DNA of 64,000 bases from the NCBI RefSeq assembly GCF_000143415.4, contig NW_003314292.1, positions 1,748,982-1,812,981 of the forward strand, given 5' to 3'. The number at the start of each line of letters is the position of its first letter. Positions within the stretch are counted from its first letter, which is position 1. Of the stretch, positions 13,542-23,101 are shown one piece after another. The translations under genes and the position numbers were made by a program. The notes under the pieces were generated by a model. That model saw only the letters and a list, made by a program, of their open reading frames with translations, did no database searches and was not told the origin of the DNA. Source of the DNA: Selaginella moellendorffii. Lineage: Eukaryota > Streptophyta > Lycopodiopsida > Selaginellales > Selaginellaceae.

Positions 13542-14717
13542 CTAAACATGCAGGCCTTGTAACGCAGCAAAATGCCCCCAAAACAAACATTCAGTGTGAT
13601 CCCACCCGTTATATCCAAAGGATTTGGCAAGATCCTCGTCCAGATTGATACAAAACGCCCTCTTGTCCTCCACATCATACCCAAACAGTCCATCATCCCC
13701 ACTTAATTCTTCTTCTTCTTCTTCTTCTTCTCGTTCTACTTTTCTCGATCCAGATCGTAGTGTGTGGTGGTTTCCCTTGGCTAGAAGCAAATTCCCACAC
13801 CCGGCACAAGCAGTCACATCATAGGCATCATCCAACACAAGCTCCCATTTCCCACTCGTCTCCTCCAGCTGATAGAGTCCATCACCCACAAGAAGCATGA
13901 TTCTTTTTCCAGCACACGCAAGGCCCCGAAAGTCATAGAATGAATAATCCATCTCGATCTCCCTCTCACCGCGATAATCGGACTCCTTTCTCTTTGGAAG
14001 TGGAACCTCCTTCCAAGCATTGGCCTCCACGTCCAGGCTCATCAACCGGGCGTCATTGTTGCCGATTTTTTCCACAAAGTATATCACCCCGTTCTTCTGT
14101 GCCTTGAGCTGTGGTATTGGTTTTGCCAAAACGGGTCTCGTCCTCCAAGATCCCCGGGACTTCAACATGGTGTCTACTCCAGTGCTGGTACTGGCACTCC
14201 ACTCGTTGGAGGTGGCATCGAAAATCTCCACCAAGTAGCCCCCTCTGTCTTTGATTCGTTCATAGTCTCCAAGGGGCTTCGTGATCCTTGGGCTGATAAT
14301 GACGATCTTGAGGAGCTCGTTGGTACTTTCGTCCACGAGCATGGAGATGATCGAGGCCCTGCAAGGTTTGCTGGGCGACCTGGGAATGCTCCGATTCCAT
14401 CCGGTCGCTGGATTCCATACCACGAGATCGAGCTTGCTGCTGGTTCCCATGCACACGAGCCCCTGCGAGTAATCCACCACATACCTCCGCGTCAGAAAAT
14501 TCGCGGGCAGTTTGAACCTGTGCCAGGATCCCAGCCGGGGAAAGCACGCCCACACGGCCCTTCCCTCCCCTACCACCAAAAACCAGCGCTCGCGCTTCAT
14601 CTTGGGGACGATCGCGTCGCGCCAGGATTTGGAGACCGCCACGCACTGGAAGAGATCCCACACAGGCAGCCGATCTGCCACCGGGCCCAGCGCCTCGGCG
14701 CCAGCCGTGCCACGCAT
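13542..14717 (-). CDS. F-box protein with kelch/galactose-oxidase-like region
   Basis: This is a single exon of 391 residues. The start chosen is the ATG at 14717 (MRGTAGAEAL); the open frame extends upstream but would run into the divergent 2OG gene. Residues about 8-40 (VADRLPVWDLFQCVAVSKSWRDAI) fit an F-box, the Skp1-binding element of SCF ubiquitin ligases. The rest resembles plant F-box proteins with a beta-propeller-like substrate region (LVVWNPATGWNRSIP; GVIYFVEK; GLACAGKRIMLL). A glutamate run (EEEEEEEEL, about residue 340) precedes the C-terminus; its codons form a TTC repeat on the plus strand at 13709-13730. The substrate is unknown. Confidence 0.85.
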   Translation of the reverse strand: MRGTAGAEALGPVADRLPVWDLFQCVAVSKSWRDAIVPKMKRERWFLVVGEGRAVWACFPRLGSWHRFKLPANFLTRRYVVDYSQGLVCMGTSSKLDLVVWNPATGWNRSIPRSPSKPCRASIISMLVDESTNELLKIVIISPRITKPLGDYERIKDRGGYLVEIFDATSNEWSASTSTGVDTMLKSRGSWRTRPVLAKPIPQLKAQKNGVIYFVEKIGNNDARLMSLDVEANAWKEVPLPKRKESDYRGEREIEMDYSFYDFRGLACAGKRIMLLVGDGLYQLEETSGKWELVLDDAYDVTACAGCGNLLLAKGNHHTLRSGSRKVEREEEEEEEELSGDDGLFGYDVEDKRAFCINLDEDLAKSFGYNGWDHTECLFWGHFAALQGLHV

Positions 14718-14783
14718 TGATCGAGGACGAAGAACCCTAGTTTTGAAAATCTTGTTTGACACTTTAGGGTTTATAGGGTCGCC
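14718..14783. promoter_or_regulatory. Shared 66-bp upstream region of the F-box and 2OG genes
   Basis: Only 66 bases separate the two divergent start codons. The segment contains AACCCTAG on one side and TAGGGTTT on the other, telo-box-like elements common in plant promoters. Transcripts of the two genes must overlap at their 5' ends or have nearly no leader unless alternative starts are used. Confidence 0.6.
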
Positions 14784-15959
14784 ATGGTCAATGCACTGGA
14801 GCTGGCGAGCGCTGTTGGCGATGGTCCCTTTTGCTGTGAGGGATCGATGCCACCGGAAGCCTCGATCACGATTTGCTACAGGCACCACTTTCAAGATGGA
14901 TCGGGAGGGGATTTATGGCGGAGTATCGCGCTGCCGCCAGGCGATGGCATCCAGGATCTAGCAGCGGCATGTAGTGCGGCGAGTTTTGGAATCGGGGGTG
15001 AGAGGGTCATGGATCCGAGCTACAGAAAGGCGCTCAAGCTGGAGCCTGGCGATTTTACGACCAGCTTCGATCTCTCCGGGTATGGAATTCTAGACGAGAT
15101 CAAAACGCTGCTCTTTCCGACCAAGCAGTCACTGATTGCCAAGCTCTACAAGCTTAACGTCTATGCACAGGGAGATTTCTTCAAGCCTCACGTAGACACT
15201 CCCCAAAGTGGAAACATGCTAGCTTCGCTCGTCGTCTCGTTGCCCTGCGCTCATTCTGGCGGAGATTTGGTGGTCCGGCATGGCAAGAAATCCCATAGCT
15301 TTAGCTTTGGAGGAGAGAATGGCAATGGCCGGATAGGCTGGGCGGCTTTCTTCTCGGACTGTGAGCACGAGGTGATGGAGGTAACGTCGGGGCATCGATT
15401 GACACTCACTTACAACCTGTTTGTCGAGAACTCTACCACTCCAAAGACGGATTTTTCAGGCACGCAGCTCTACAAGCTCTTTGTCGAGGCAAAGGAGTCC
15501 GAACAGAAAATGACACTGGGATTTCCTTGCAAGCATCTCTACGCCCAAGGGAGTGGCCTCAAAGGTGACGATGCTTTTGTCTATCACACAGCACTGTCCG
15601 CTGGGTTAAATGCCTCGGTGTGCTCGGTGTGGTCGAGAGAAGATGGCTTTCGCGCCTCGAGGAGGAACCCCGACTTCGATCATCCAAAGTTCATTGGTGA
15701 CGAAGACATGCTTGGAAGATTTCTAGTGTCCGGGTATGCTTTCTACAGGGAGGAAGTTGAAATAGCTGAGATTGGCAAGTTGCTACACGAGGAAATGGAG
15801 GAAGATGTGGGCGATGTTGTGTGGTGCCGCGAGAATTTCGAGTGGAATGTCGGCGGCGCGTGCGCGAGCTATGGGAATGAACCAGGCACTGAGTCGTTTT
15901 ACTGTGCTGCCGCGATTCTTGTCAGTGTAGACGACGGAGTCAGTCGCAAACGAAGATGA
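14784..15959 (+). CDS. 2OG-Fe(II) oxygenase (prolyl-4-hydroxylase-like fold), copy 1
   Basis: This is an intronless 391-residue protein. The 2OG-Fe(II) core is clear: H136 and D138 in KPHVDTP, distal H195 in SDCEHEV, and R205 in GHRLTLTY for 2-oxoglutarate, with a GGDLVVRHG strand between. These residues mark an iron-dependent dioxygenase; the substrate cannot be inferred. It is a tandem duplicate of the gene at 16200 and the parent type of the pseudogene at 70-6915. The frame ends SRKRR at 15959, but bases 15946-16041 in another frame encode a 31-residue acidic tail equivalent to the in-frame acidic tail of copy 2, so the end looks frameshifted. Confidence 0.9.
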   Translation: MVNALELASAVGDGPFCCEGSMPPEASITICYRHHFQDGSGGDLWRSIALPPGDGIQDLAAACSAASFGIGGERVMDPSYRKALKLEPGDFTTSFDLSGYGILDEIKTLLFPTKQSLIAKLYKLNVYAQGDFFKPHVDTPQSGNMLASLVVSLPCAHSGGDLVVRHGKKSHSFSFGGENGNGRIGWAAFFSDCEHEVMEVTSGHRLTLTYNLFVENSTTPKTDFSGTQLYKLFVEAKESEQKMTLGFPCKHLYAQGSGLKGDDAFVYHTALSAGLNASVCSVWSREDGFRASRRNPDFDHPKFIGDEDMLGRFLVSGYAFYREEVEIAEIGKLLHEEMEEDVGDVVWCRENFEWNVGGACASYGNEPGTESFYCAAAILVSVDDGVSRKRR

Positions 15960-16199
15960 AGATGACGCAGACGAAAACGAAGATGATCCAAATACAAAAA
16001 ATGATACAATGGAAGATGATGCAAACGAAGACCCAAACTGACGATCATGCTTGATTAAAGTTCCAATTCTTTTTGTGATGCTCGACTTGATCTTAGCGCC
16101 AAAACTGCTTCAAATGTAATCGACGGTCCAAATGGGCACTGGATCAACGGCCACGATCAAGCTTACATGAGAAGATTTGACATTAGGGTTTAGGGTTTC

Positions 16200-17420
16200 T
16201 TGGCGCCAATGGGTGATCAGTGGATGCTCGCGGCCGCTGCGAGGAAGATCTCCAGTCCCTTTTGCTGCGGTGGATCGCTGGCGCCAGAATTTCCGGTTAG
16301 AATCTGTTACAGGCAGCAAGATTCGTGGCAGAGCATCGCATTGCCCGACGGGATCCAGGCCCTAGCGGCGGCGTGTAGCGAGGCGAGCTTTGGAATCGGT
16401 GGCGAGAGGGTCATGGATCCGAGCTACAGGAAGGCGCTCAAGCTGGAGCCCGGCGATTTTACGACCAGCTTCGATCTCTCCGGGTATGGAATTCTAGACG
16501 AGATCAAAACGCTGCTCTTCCCGAGCAATCAAAGAGTGATTCCCAAGCTCTACAAGCTCAACGTCTACGCGCAGGGAGATTTCTTCAAGGCTCACGTAGA
16601 CACTCCCCAGGCTGGAAACATGCTAGCTTCGCTCGTCGTCTCGCTGCCTTGCGCTCACTCCGGCGGAGACTTGGTGGTCCGGCATGGCAAGAAATCGCAG
16701 AGCTTTAGCTTTGGAGGAGAGAACAGCGATGACCGGATAGGCTGGGCGGCTTTCTTCTCGGATTGCGAGCACGAGGTGCTCGAGGTAACCTCCGGGCATC
16801 GATTGACGCTCACTTACAACCTCTTTGTGGAGGAATCCAGCACAGTGGCTGGAAAGACGGACTTTTCACGGTCGGAGCTCTACAAGCTCTTTGTGGAGGC
16901 GAAGGCATCCGGGAAGAACATGACACTGGGATTTCCTTGCGAGCATCTCTACGCTCAGGGCAGTGAAGTGAGCATTCCAGAGGCTCTCAAGGGCAGCGAC
17001 GCGTTTGTCTATCACGCGGCAGTGGCGGCTGGATTGGAAGCCCGGGTGTGCTCGGTGTGGTCGAGGGAAAAGTTTGGGGACAGTCGCTTCATTGGGCATG
17101 AGAGCATGCTTGGGAAGTTTGTTGTTTCGGACGACTGCTACGAATCACAGGACAAAGAATCGTTTGATCTCAGTGAGTTCCTCGACAGACGTTTGGTGGA
17201 AGAATGGAAGATCGTGTGGTGCCGTGGAAGCTTTGATTGGAATCTCGGTGGCGCGTGTGCGAGCTATGGGAATGAGCCCAGCACCGAGAGCTTCTACTGC
17301 GCTGCCGCCATCCTTGTCACGATTCGCGGAGGAAGTCAGGAAGAAAGCGATGAAAGCGAAGAAAAAGAAAGCGATGAAGAAGAAGATGAAGATCGCGAAG
17401 ATGAAAGCGAAGAAGAATAA
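16200..17420 (+). CDS. 2OG-Fe(II) oxygenase (prolyl-4-hydroxylase-like fold), copy 2
   Basis: This is an intronless 406-residue protein, highly similar to copy 1 over its length. Iron ligands H132/D134 (AHVDTP) and H191 (DCEHEV) and the 2OG-binding R201 (GHRLTL) are all present. Residues from about 380 form a highly acidic, serine-glutamate tail (DESEEKESDEEEDEDRED). A TTAGGGTTTAGGGTTT telo-box lies just upstream (about 16183-16198). Tandem duplication with copy 1 is evident; the 240-bp gap between them holds the lost tail of copy 1 and this promoter. The substrate is not known; protein-bound targets are typical for the superfamily. Confidence 0.92.
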   Translation: MAPMGDQWMLAAAARKISSPFCCGGSLAPEFPVRICYRQQDSWQSIALPDGIQALAAACSEASFGIGGERVMDPSYRKALKLEPGDFTTSFDLSGYGILDEIKTLLFPSNQRVIPKLYKLNVYAQGDFFKAHVDTPQAGNMLASLVVSLPCAHSGGDLVVRHGKKSQSFSFGGENSDDRIGWAAFFSDCEHEVLEVTSGHRLTLTYNLFVEESSTVAGKTDFSRSELYKLFVEAKASGKNMTLGFPCEHLYAQGSEVSIPEALKGSDAFVYHAAVAAGLEARVCSVWSREKFGDSRFIGHESMLGKFVVSDDCYESQDKESFDLSEFLDRRLVEEWKIVWCRGSFDWNLGGACASYGNEPSTESFYCAAAILVTIRGGSQEESDESEEKESDEEEDEDREDESEEE

Positions 17421-17506
17421 ATTTTGTTAAACGCGTTTAAATTTAACCAATCGCATTTACACTTACCATAAAACGCTTCGCTAAAACCCTATCCCTAGAA
17501 TCCGAG

Positions 17507-19379
17507 ATGCTCGACATCAATCTTGTGCGGCAGGAGAAGGGCGGCGATCCGGAGCGCGTCCGCGAGTCTCAGCGCCGCCGCTACGCATCTGTGGAGCTGG
17601 TCGATGAGGTGATCCAGATCGACAAGGAATGGCGCAAGCGTAAGTGATTTCTCGGCTCTCTTTTCTTGTTTTCAGCTTGTTTTCGGTGAATTTGTCTAGT
17701 CCAACACGAGGTGGAGGGCCTGCGAAGGGAGGGAAATCGTCTCAGCAAAGAGATTGGGCTCAAGTTTCGGGTAAAATCGTCTCTCCCTCTTTATTTTTTT
17801 CTTCTCCTTTGTAGTGAGTGGGGACTTAAAGTTGCTTGCGGTGTAGAACAAAGAAGATCCTTCGGAGCTCAAGCAGAAGAAGCTCGACCTGGACAACAGC
17901 CTCGTGTCGAAGGAGAAGGAGGTCGAGTCTGTCAAGTCTACTCTGGACGGGAAGCTCAAGCTCATTGGAAATCTCGTGCATGACTCCGTCCCCGTGGACA
18001 ATGACGAGGTGATGTTCCCAGGGTTTTTGCTTCTTCTTTCCTTGTGCTCAAGTTTTGGCTTTTGCAGGAGAAAAATGCGGTCATTCGTACCTGGGGAGAA
18101 TTGCGACAGGAGAAAAATCTGAAGAACCATGTTGACTTGGTGGAATGCCTGGGTTTCGCTGACATTAAAAGAGGTTTGCATAGGACGTCTCGTTCTTCCC
18201 ACTTATATCTTTTTCCATCCGTGGTTTCAGGAACGGACGTTGCTGGTGGAAGGGGCTACTATCTGAAAGGGCATGGTGTCTTGCTAAACCAGGCTTTGAT
18301 CAACTTTGGTCTCGCGTTTCTTACCAAGCGTGGATATAGCCCTCTCCAGCCTCCGTATTTCATGAAGAAGGATGTCATGAAGGAGTGTGCACAACTTGCA
18401 CAGTTTGATGAGGAGCTTTACAAGGTAAAAAAGCTCAAAGCGCTGCTATTTTCTTTGACATATTGTCGTGACAGGTTGGAGAAGGGGAAGGGGATGACAA
18501 GCTCGCGGAAAAGGACGAGAAGTACTTGATCGCTACTTCGGAGCAGCCTCTTTGTGCGTACCATCGTGGAGACTGGATGGATCCGAAGTCCTTGCCTATC
18601 AGGTAGAGCTACCTGTTTAGCATAGCGCAGCATATAAGAACTTTGCGTGATGTAGGTACGCTGGGCTGTCTACCTGCTTCCGCAAAGAAGCTGGCTCGCA
18701 CGGCAGAGACACCCTTGGAATTTTCCGGGTGCATCAGTTCGATAAGATTGAGCAGTTTTGTATCACAAGCCCTCTCGGTGACGAGTCCTGGAAGATGCAC
18801 GAGGAGATGCTAAAGAACTCGGAAGATTTCTATCAGGAGGTTGTACACTGTTTGCTTTGCTGGTTTTTATTCACTTATCCTTGTTCTTCTGTTTGCAGCT
18901 CGGGATTCCATACCAAGTAGTTGTCATCGTGTCTGGAGCGTTGAATGATGCCGCTGCCAAGAAGTACGACCTCGAAGCGTGGTTTCCAGCATCGAAGGCC
19001 TACCGAGAGCTCGTCTCTTGCTCAAACTGCACTGACTATCAAGCGAGAAATCTTGACATAAGATATGGCCAGACAACGGTGCGTAACATTCTTAGTTTCT
19101 TCTATGTTGCTTAGCTTTTTTTTCTCTCTCTCTTTCCAGGCCAACGAGCAACCAAAGCATTTTGTGCACCTGCTGAACTCCACACTGACCGCAACGCAGC
19201 GAACCTTGTGCTGCATTCTGGAGAACTACCAGACCGAGGATGGGCTCCGAGTTCCCAAAGCCTTGCAGCCATACATGGCTGGGTTGGAGTTCATCCCTTT
19301 CTCAGTCAAGGCTCCAGCTCCGGCTCCGGTCCCAAAGAAGAAGGCTGTGGGAGCGGCTACCGGTAAAACGCCTAACTAA
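17507..19379 (+). CDS. Seryl-tRNA synthetase, cytosolic type
   Basis: Nine exons: 17507-17639, 17700-17770, 17847-18008, 18068-18173, 18231-18424, 18475-18602, 18656-18839, 18899-19078 and 19140-19379, giving 465 residues with all phases consistent. It charges tRNA-Ser (and tRNA-Sec where present) with serine. The N-terminal half is the long coiled-coil arm that grips the tRNA variable arm (from [10 protein letters not shown], with [10 protein letters not shown]). The class II catalytic core has motif 2 ([15 protein letters not shown]) and motif 3 ([22 protein letters not shown], interrupted here only by the limit on quotation). The C-terminus ends in an APAPVPKKK extension, as in eukaryotic cytosolic SerRS. 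No transit peptide is seen. Introns are 56-76 nt. Confidence 0.96.
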
Positions 19380-19640
19380 CCACTAGAGTACGTACGCAAC
19401 TCGGACATTGATAATGGGCAAACTGTGCAAGGATTGAAGCTTGCAAGAGCCGTGGGTTTTTTCATGAAGTGGATACCGAGGTGAAGCTAGTCAAGCGGCA
19501 GATTGATCCTCGTATCAGCTTCACGACCCCAAAGAAGGTACTTGAGACTTTCTTCTCACCTTTTCTTCATGTGGTAACCCTTGTTGATTCTTCCAGATAA
19601 GCTACTGGAGCTCCAAAACCATGCCGAGAATTCCTAGTGC
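19380..19640 (+). other. SerRS 3' region with a possible 59-nt intron
   Basis: Downstream of the SerRS stop, a frame from about 19412 reads CARIEACKSRGFF and then EVKLVKRQIDPR. It is followed by a consensus-like intron (19538-19596, GTACTT to TTCCAG), and reading continues to a stop near 19660. It could be a spliced 3' UTR or a remnant of another gene. I recognise no family. Confidence 0.35.
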
Positions 19641-19712
19641 CAATTGCTTGGCAGTGTTTTGAGTTGCCGAGATAGCAAAATTGTTTTTGTTATTCATGAA
19701 TCATAGATACTA

Positions 19713-20999
19713 CTATTCTACGATCACTACGTTGTCTAGAAGTGGTTCTCGGATCGATTGATCCAGTAAAAGCTTGCGTTGCCTTTGGTGTCTTTGAGCC
19801 CATGCTAAAAGATAGAGCCCAGCAAACACAAGGAGGATTCCACCCATACTGCAAGACCAAACAAGTTCATTGTTTTAGAAATGTGGTTCTTGGAGTTTTG
19901 ATCATCACCTGAGAGGATCTAGTGCCTGTCCACCGAAGAAAACGTAGAAAAGTGTGACTAGAACAGTCTCCAGTGGCTGATAAGCAGCGACGAGCACGGG
20001 TCCTCCTTTATGAACTCCCCAAGATTGGACTCCGGATACAAATCCAGATCCAATCAATCCCTGAAAGAATGAAAGTTGATAAGTTTGAAAGATCATAGTG
20101 ATCGTAGAGCTTACTGCATATAAAACGCTGAGGATCACTCGAGGCTGGCTTGTCGTCCAGAAGCTCCAGATCTTCGAGGCCTGGCCAAAGCTGGCCGAGA
20201 TGATTCCCAACTGGAGCGTGCTGAACAAACACGAGAATGCTCCAATCGAGAATGGAGCGGCGTATTTCTTGAGGAGGAGAGATTGGAGAACGAGGAAGAG
20301 CGCGAAGGAGAGGAAGGCCAGGAGGAGGCAGCCAATGCCAAGCTCCCATCCACTTGTTTGGAGCTCAAGATCACCTCTTCTTCGAAGAAATTGGTGGCGA
20401 AGTATTTCTCTGACTGTGGGATGGTGTGAAGAGAGCAGCACTGCTCCAACGAGTCCCAGGAGTGTTCCCAAGATTTTGGCCACTCCATCCAGTTTTTTCA
20501 CGTCCAGTTCGTCGACCCTTCAATCATTTGCGGCAGACAAAATGAGAGAGAGAGAGAGAGAGAGAGATCTACCTTAAGATTGTTGCGAGCACGAATGTAA
20601 GAACTGGGATTAAATTCCGAAGTGCTGAAGCGATGACAGTGTTTGTGTACTGGAGTCCAATTAAATAACACATTTGATTGATCGTCACCCTGTGGAAAAA
20701 TGAACACATTTGATTGATCGTCACCCTCAAGATCTTCTTTTTTTTTTTAAAGAGAAAAAAGAGGGAAGGATAAACGTACCCAAGCAAAGCGAGAGAAGAA
20801 CGAACTTAAAGTTTAGCGCTGGCCTTTTCTTCTTCTCCACAAAATAAGCAAGGGGAAGGAGAAGAATGGAAGCCAGGAAATTGCGATACAACGTAAAGAC
20901 AAGATGGTCGACTCCATCGACGAGCGCTATCCTCGCCAGAATCTCAAAACCCGCGAAGCAAAACTGTGTCACAACCAGAGATGCGTGCACTGCCAACAT
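19713..20999 (-). CDS. WAT1-related (EamA/DMT family) membrane transporter
   Basis: Five exons on the minus strand: 20776-20999, 20573-20689, 20115-20517, 19909-20060 and 19713-19848, giving 343 residues. It is a hydrophobic protein with about ten predicted membrane segments in two EamA repeats (first GFEILARIALVDGV, then the QYTNTVIASALRNLIPVLTF segment; second repeat from GVHKGGPVLVAAYQPLETV). The plant WAT1/UMAMIT family moves small metabolites such as amino acids or auxin across plasma membrane or tonoplast; the substrate is not predictable here. Exon 1 to 2 joins in frame only with the second GT (donor at 20775). A 24-bp duplication lies across the exon 2 acceptor. Intron 2 contains a GA microsatellite (about 20544-20567). 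Confidence 0.88.
20542..20567. repeat. (GA)n microsatellite in WAT1 intron 2
   Basis: About 12 GA units lie just downstream (minus strand) of the exon 2 donor site. Confidence 0.9.
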
Positions 21000-21019
21000 T
21001 TTTTCTTCTTTGGAAGACT

Positions 21020-21400
21020 CGATTGATCGGTCGACTCATGATTCTTTGTTTTTGTATGCGGAGGAGATTTGGTCCGAAATGGAGAACCAGGTAATTGTAC
21101 TTGAAACTTCGCAAGACTCGCCGTTAGAGTCATGGTCAACTACTTGAAACTTCGCAAGATCCTACGTTAGTCAACTAAATATTAAAGTCGTCTTTAAAGT
21201 TGAAAGTTCCATGGCTCAACTAGTTTGACCATTTCGATCTTTCCACAAATCTTTTTTTGTCTACACATCAATGAACATTGATGTATTATTCAAGCACAAA
21301 GACAAACAATACATCCTATCAAACCTCATGGAGTTTCTCTTCTTTCCTTGCAGGAGCAAAGTTTATGGAGCAATCTTGTGTACCGGGACCTGGAGGCTGA
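21020..21400. other. Intergenic region between WAT1 and GASA genes
   Basis: About 380 bp with no gene. The WAT1 5' flank is on the left and the 3' flank of the first GASA gene on the right. Two copies of an ACTTGAAACTTCGCAAGA-type direct repeat (about 21099-21117 and 21141-21159) are visible. Confidence 0.5.
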
Positions 21401-21406
21401 TCGAAA

Positions 21407-21908
21407 TCAGGGGCACTTGGGACCGCCCTTGGAGTTTTTGAGATTGTTGTAGCAGGGGCACGTTTCCTTGTTCCCGTAAGTTCCCGGAGGAACGCAGTTG
21501 CACTTGCCACAGCAAATGTTGCAGTATTTGATGCATCTGTCGTGCGCATCAGCTTTGGAGCACCTGTAATCGCAGGCAGAACCGCAGTCTGCAAAGATCG
21601 ACCAAAAAAATCATTTAGATTCTGTCCTGAAAGAAGAAAGAGTCCACTTACTGATATTCTGGAGTCTCCTCGCGGTGGTGAGAGCCTATCAAAACCATCA
21701 AGCACAACAAAATCAGCACGGAGCAGAACGAGCACAGAAGATGACACTCACAGAGCTCGGATGGTTTTCACCAACATCGCCTCCCTACACGAAAGTCCAT
21801 AAAGCATTTTGAGCCTGAAAATCGAGGGAAAGAAATTCGTACCTGGCAATGCTGCTGCATCATCAAGACCACTACCAGGAGGACCACCAGCGCGGATTTG
21901 TGGACCAT
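21407..21908 (-). CDS. GASA/Snakin-type cysteine-rich secreted peptide 1
   Basis: Four exons (21843-21908, 21752-21784, 21652-21685, 21407-21588) give 104 residues. Exon 1 is a signal peptide ([17 protein letters not shown]). A short variable linker follows, then the C-terminal GASA domain of about 60 residues with all 12 cysteines (CGSACDYRC to GGPKCP). GASA proteins (gibberellin-regulated, snakin) are apoplastic or vacuolar disulfide-rich peptides tied to growth, redox and defence. The gene is head to head with a second GASA gene, and the two domains are nearly identical, so they are a local inverted duplication. Exon sizes in the linker differ between the two genes. Confidence 0.93.
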
Positions 21909-22544
21909 CGCGTATCCACTAGGGAGGAAGAAAGGAAACAAAAGTGCCCCCCGCGATCGAGCCCCCTCAAAATATATACACAGCCGAGTTTTGAAGCAGT
22001 GAACCTGAGGAAAACGATACAGCTGTGAAGAAGCGGTGAAAAAAGTTTGGATGTTTGTACGTGTTGTGGAAGCACCGGGTTGGCCGCTGCTACCTACAAA
22101 AGCGAAGGAAAGGTGAAAATCACACAGCGATATATCTCCTCGGGCGTACAGTACTCACCACCTTTGTGCTGCCGAGTGAAAATCCTGTGCCCGATCGGGC
22201 CGAGTGCTAGAACAATGATTCTTCGCGTTCTGTAGCTGGCTGGCAGTGTGCTGGATGTCATTAGCTGATTGATTGAGTTGACAGGGGGATCCCGGTTGAA
22301 GCTGCCTTTGCTTCTTTTGTACCAAACTCTTCACGTTCCGTCAAAGTGGCTCCTGCTTTTGAGGTAATGCTCTTGTCACTTTGTCCGGCTCACAGTGGTT
22401 GCGTGAGTCAGATAAGATCCAAGCTCTGGCTGGCTCCAGGCCAGGTCTGGAACTTTCTCTGATCCCCTCGGTGATTCTCGGGTCAGGACTGCTTTAAAAG
22501 CCTGCTGCACACACAAGTCGCCCTGAAGAAAGAAAAGAAAGAAG
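21909..22544. promoter_or_regulatory. Shared upstream region of the two GASA genes
   Basis: There are 636 bp between the divergent GASA start codons and no coding signal. A candidate TATA-like stretch (AAATATATAC at about 21967) precedes the left gene; TTTAAAAGCC (about 22492) precedes the right gene. Confidence 0.5.
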
Positions 22545-22949
22545 ATGAGTTCCTACAAGATAGCAATCCTTCTGATGGTGCTGCTGATAGTACCTGACAG
22601 CCGAGAAGAAACTCTTGAGGTATGTTGCTTCCTCTTGTTTCATATCAGCTTACAGTCCAGGACACGCCACAGTCTGGAAGACACCTCCTACAAAGCATCA
22701 GTAAGAAAATGATTGATTTGTACGTAAAAATATGAACCTGATCGGTTGTTTTGCTCTGCGTCTCCAGACTGTCCTTCGGCTTGTGACTACCGTTGCTCCA
22801 AAGCCTCTTTGCACAACCGCTGCATAAAGTTCTGCAACATCTGCTGCCGGAAGTGCAATTGCGTTCCGCCAGGCACAGCTGGTAACAAGGAGAAATGCCC
22901 CTGCTACAACAACATAAAGAACTCAAAAGGGGGACCAAAATGCCCGTGA
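22545..22949 (+). CDS. GASA/Snakin-type cysteine-rich secreted peptide 2
   Basis: Three exons (22545-22619, 22649-22700, 22768-22949) give 102 residues. The signal peptide is [16 protein letters not shown]. The linker exon ends LLQSI and splices in phase to the CPSACDYRC start of a complete 12-cysteine GASA domain ending GGPKCP. Intron 1 would be only 29 nt (22620-22648), unusually short, so an alternative acceptor for exon 2 is possible. It is the partner of the minus-strand GASA gene to its left; expected to be secreted to the apoplast. Confidence 0.88.
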
Positions 22950-23101
22950 GTTTGGAGGAAACAAAGATCTCGTCAAGTTTCCAAAACTTCTATCACTGCT
23001 TCAAGTGCCGGGAGTCCATTGAAGGGAAGGAAAACGGACGAGGCTCATACCTTGCATAACTGGCCTCTTACTACAAAAAGAAAAATCCGCCGCCTTGTAC
23101 T

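Noticed and set aside
14784-14894. N-terminal extension of the F-box frame (start at 14894)
   Set aside because: It overlaps the coding region of the divergent 2OG gene; the ATG at 14717 gives a normal F-box start.
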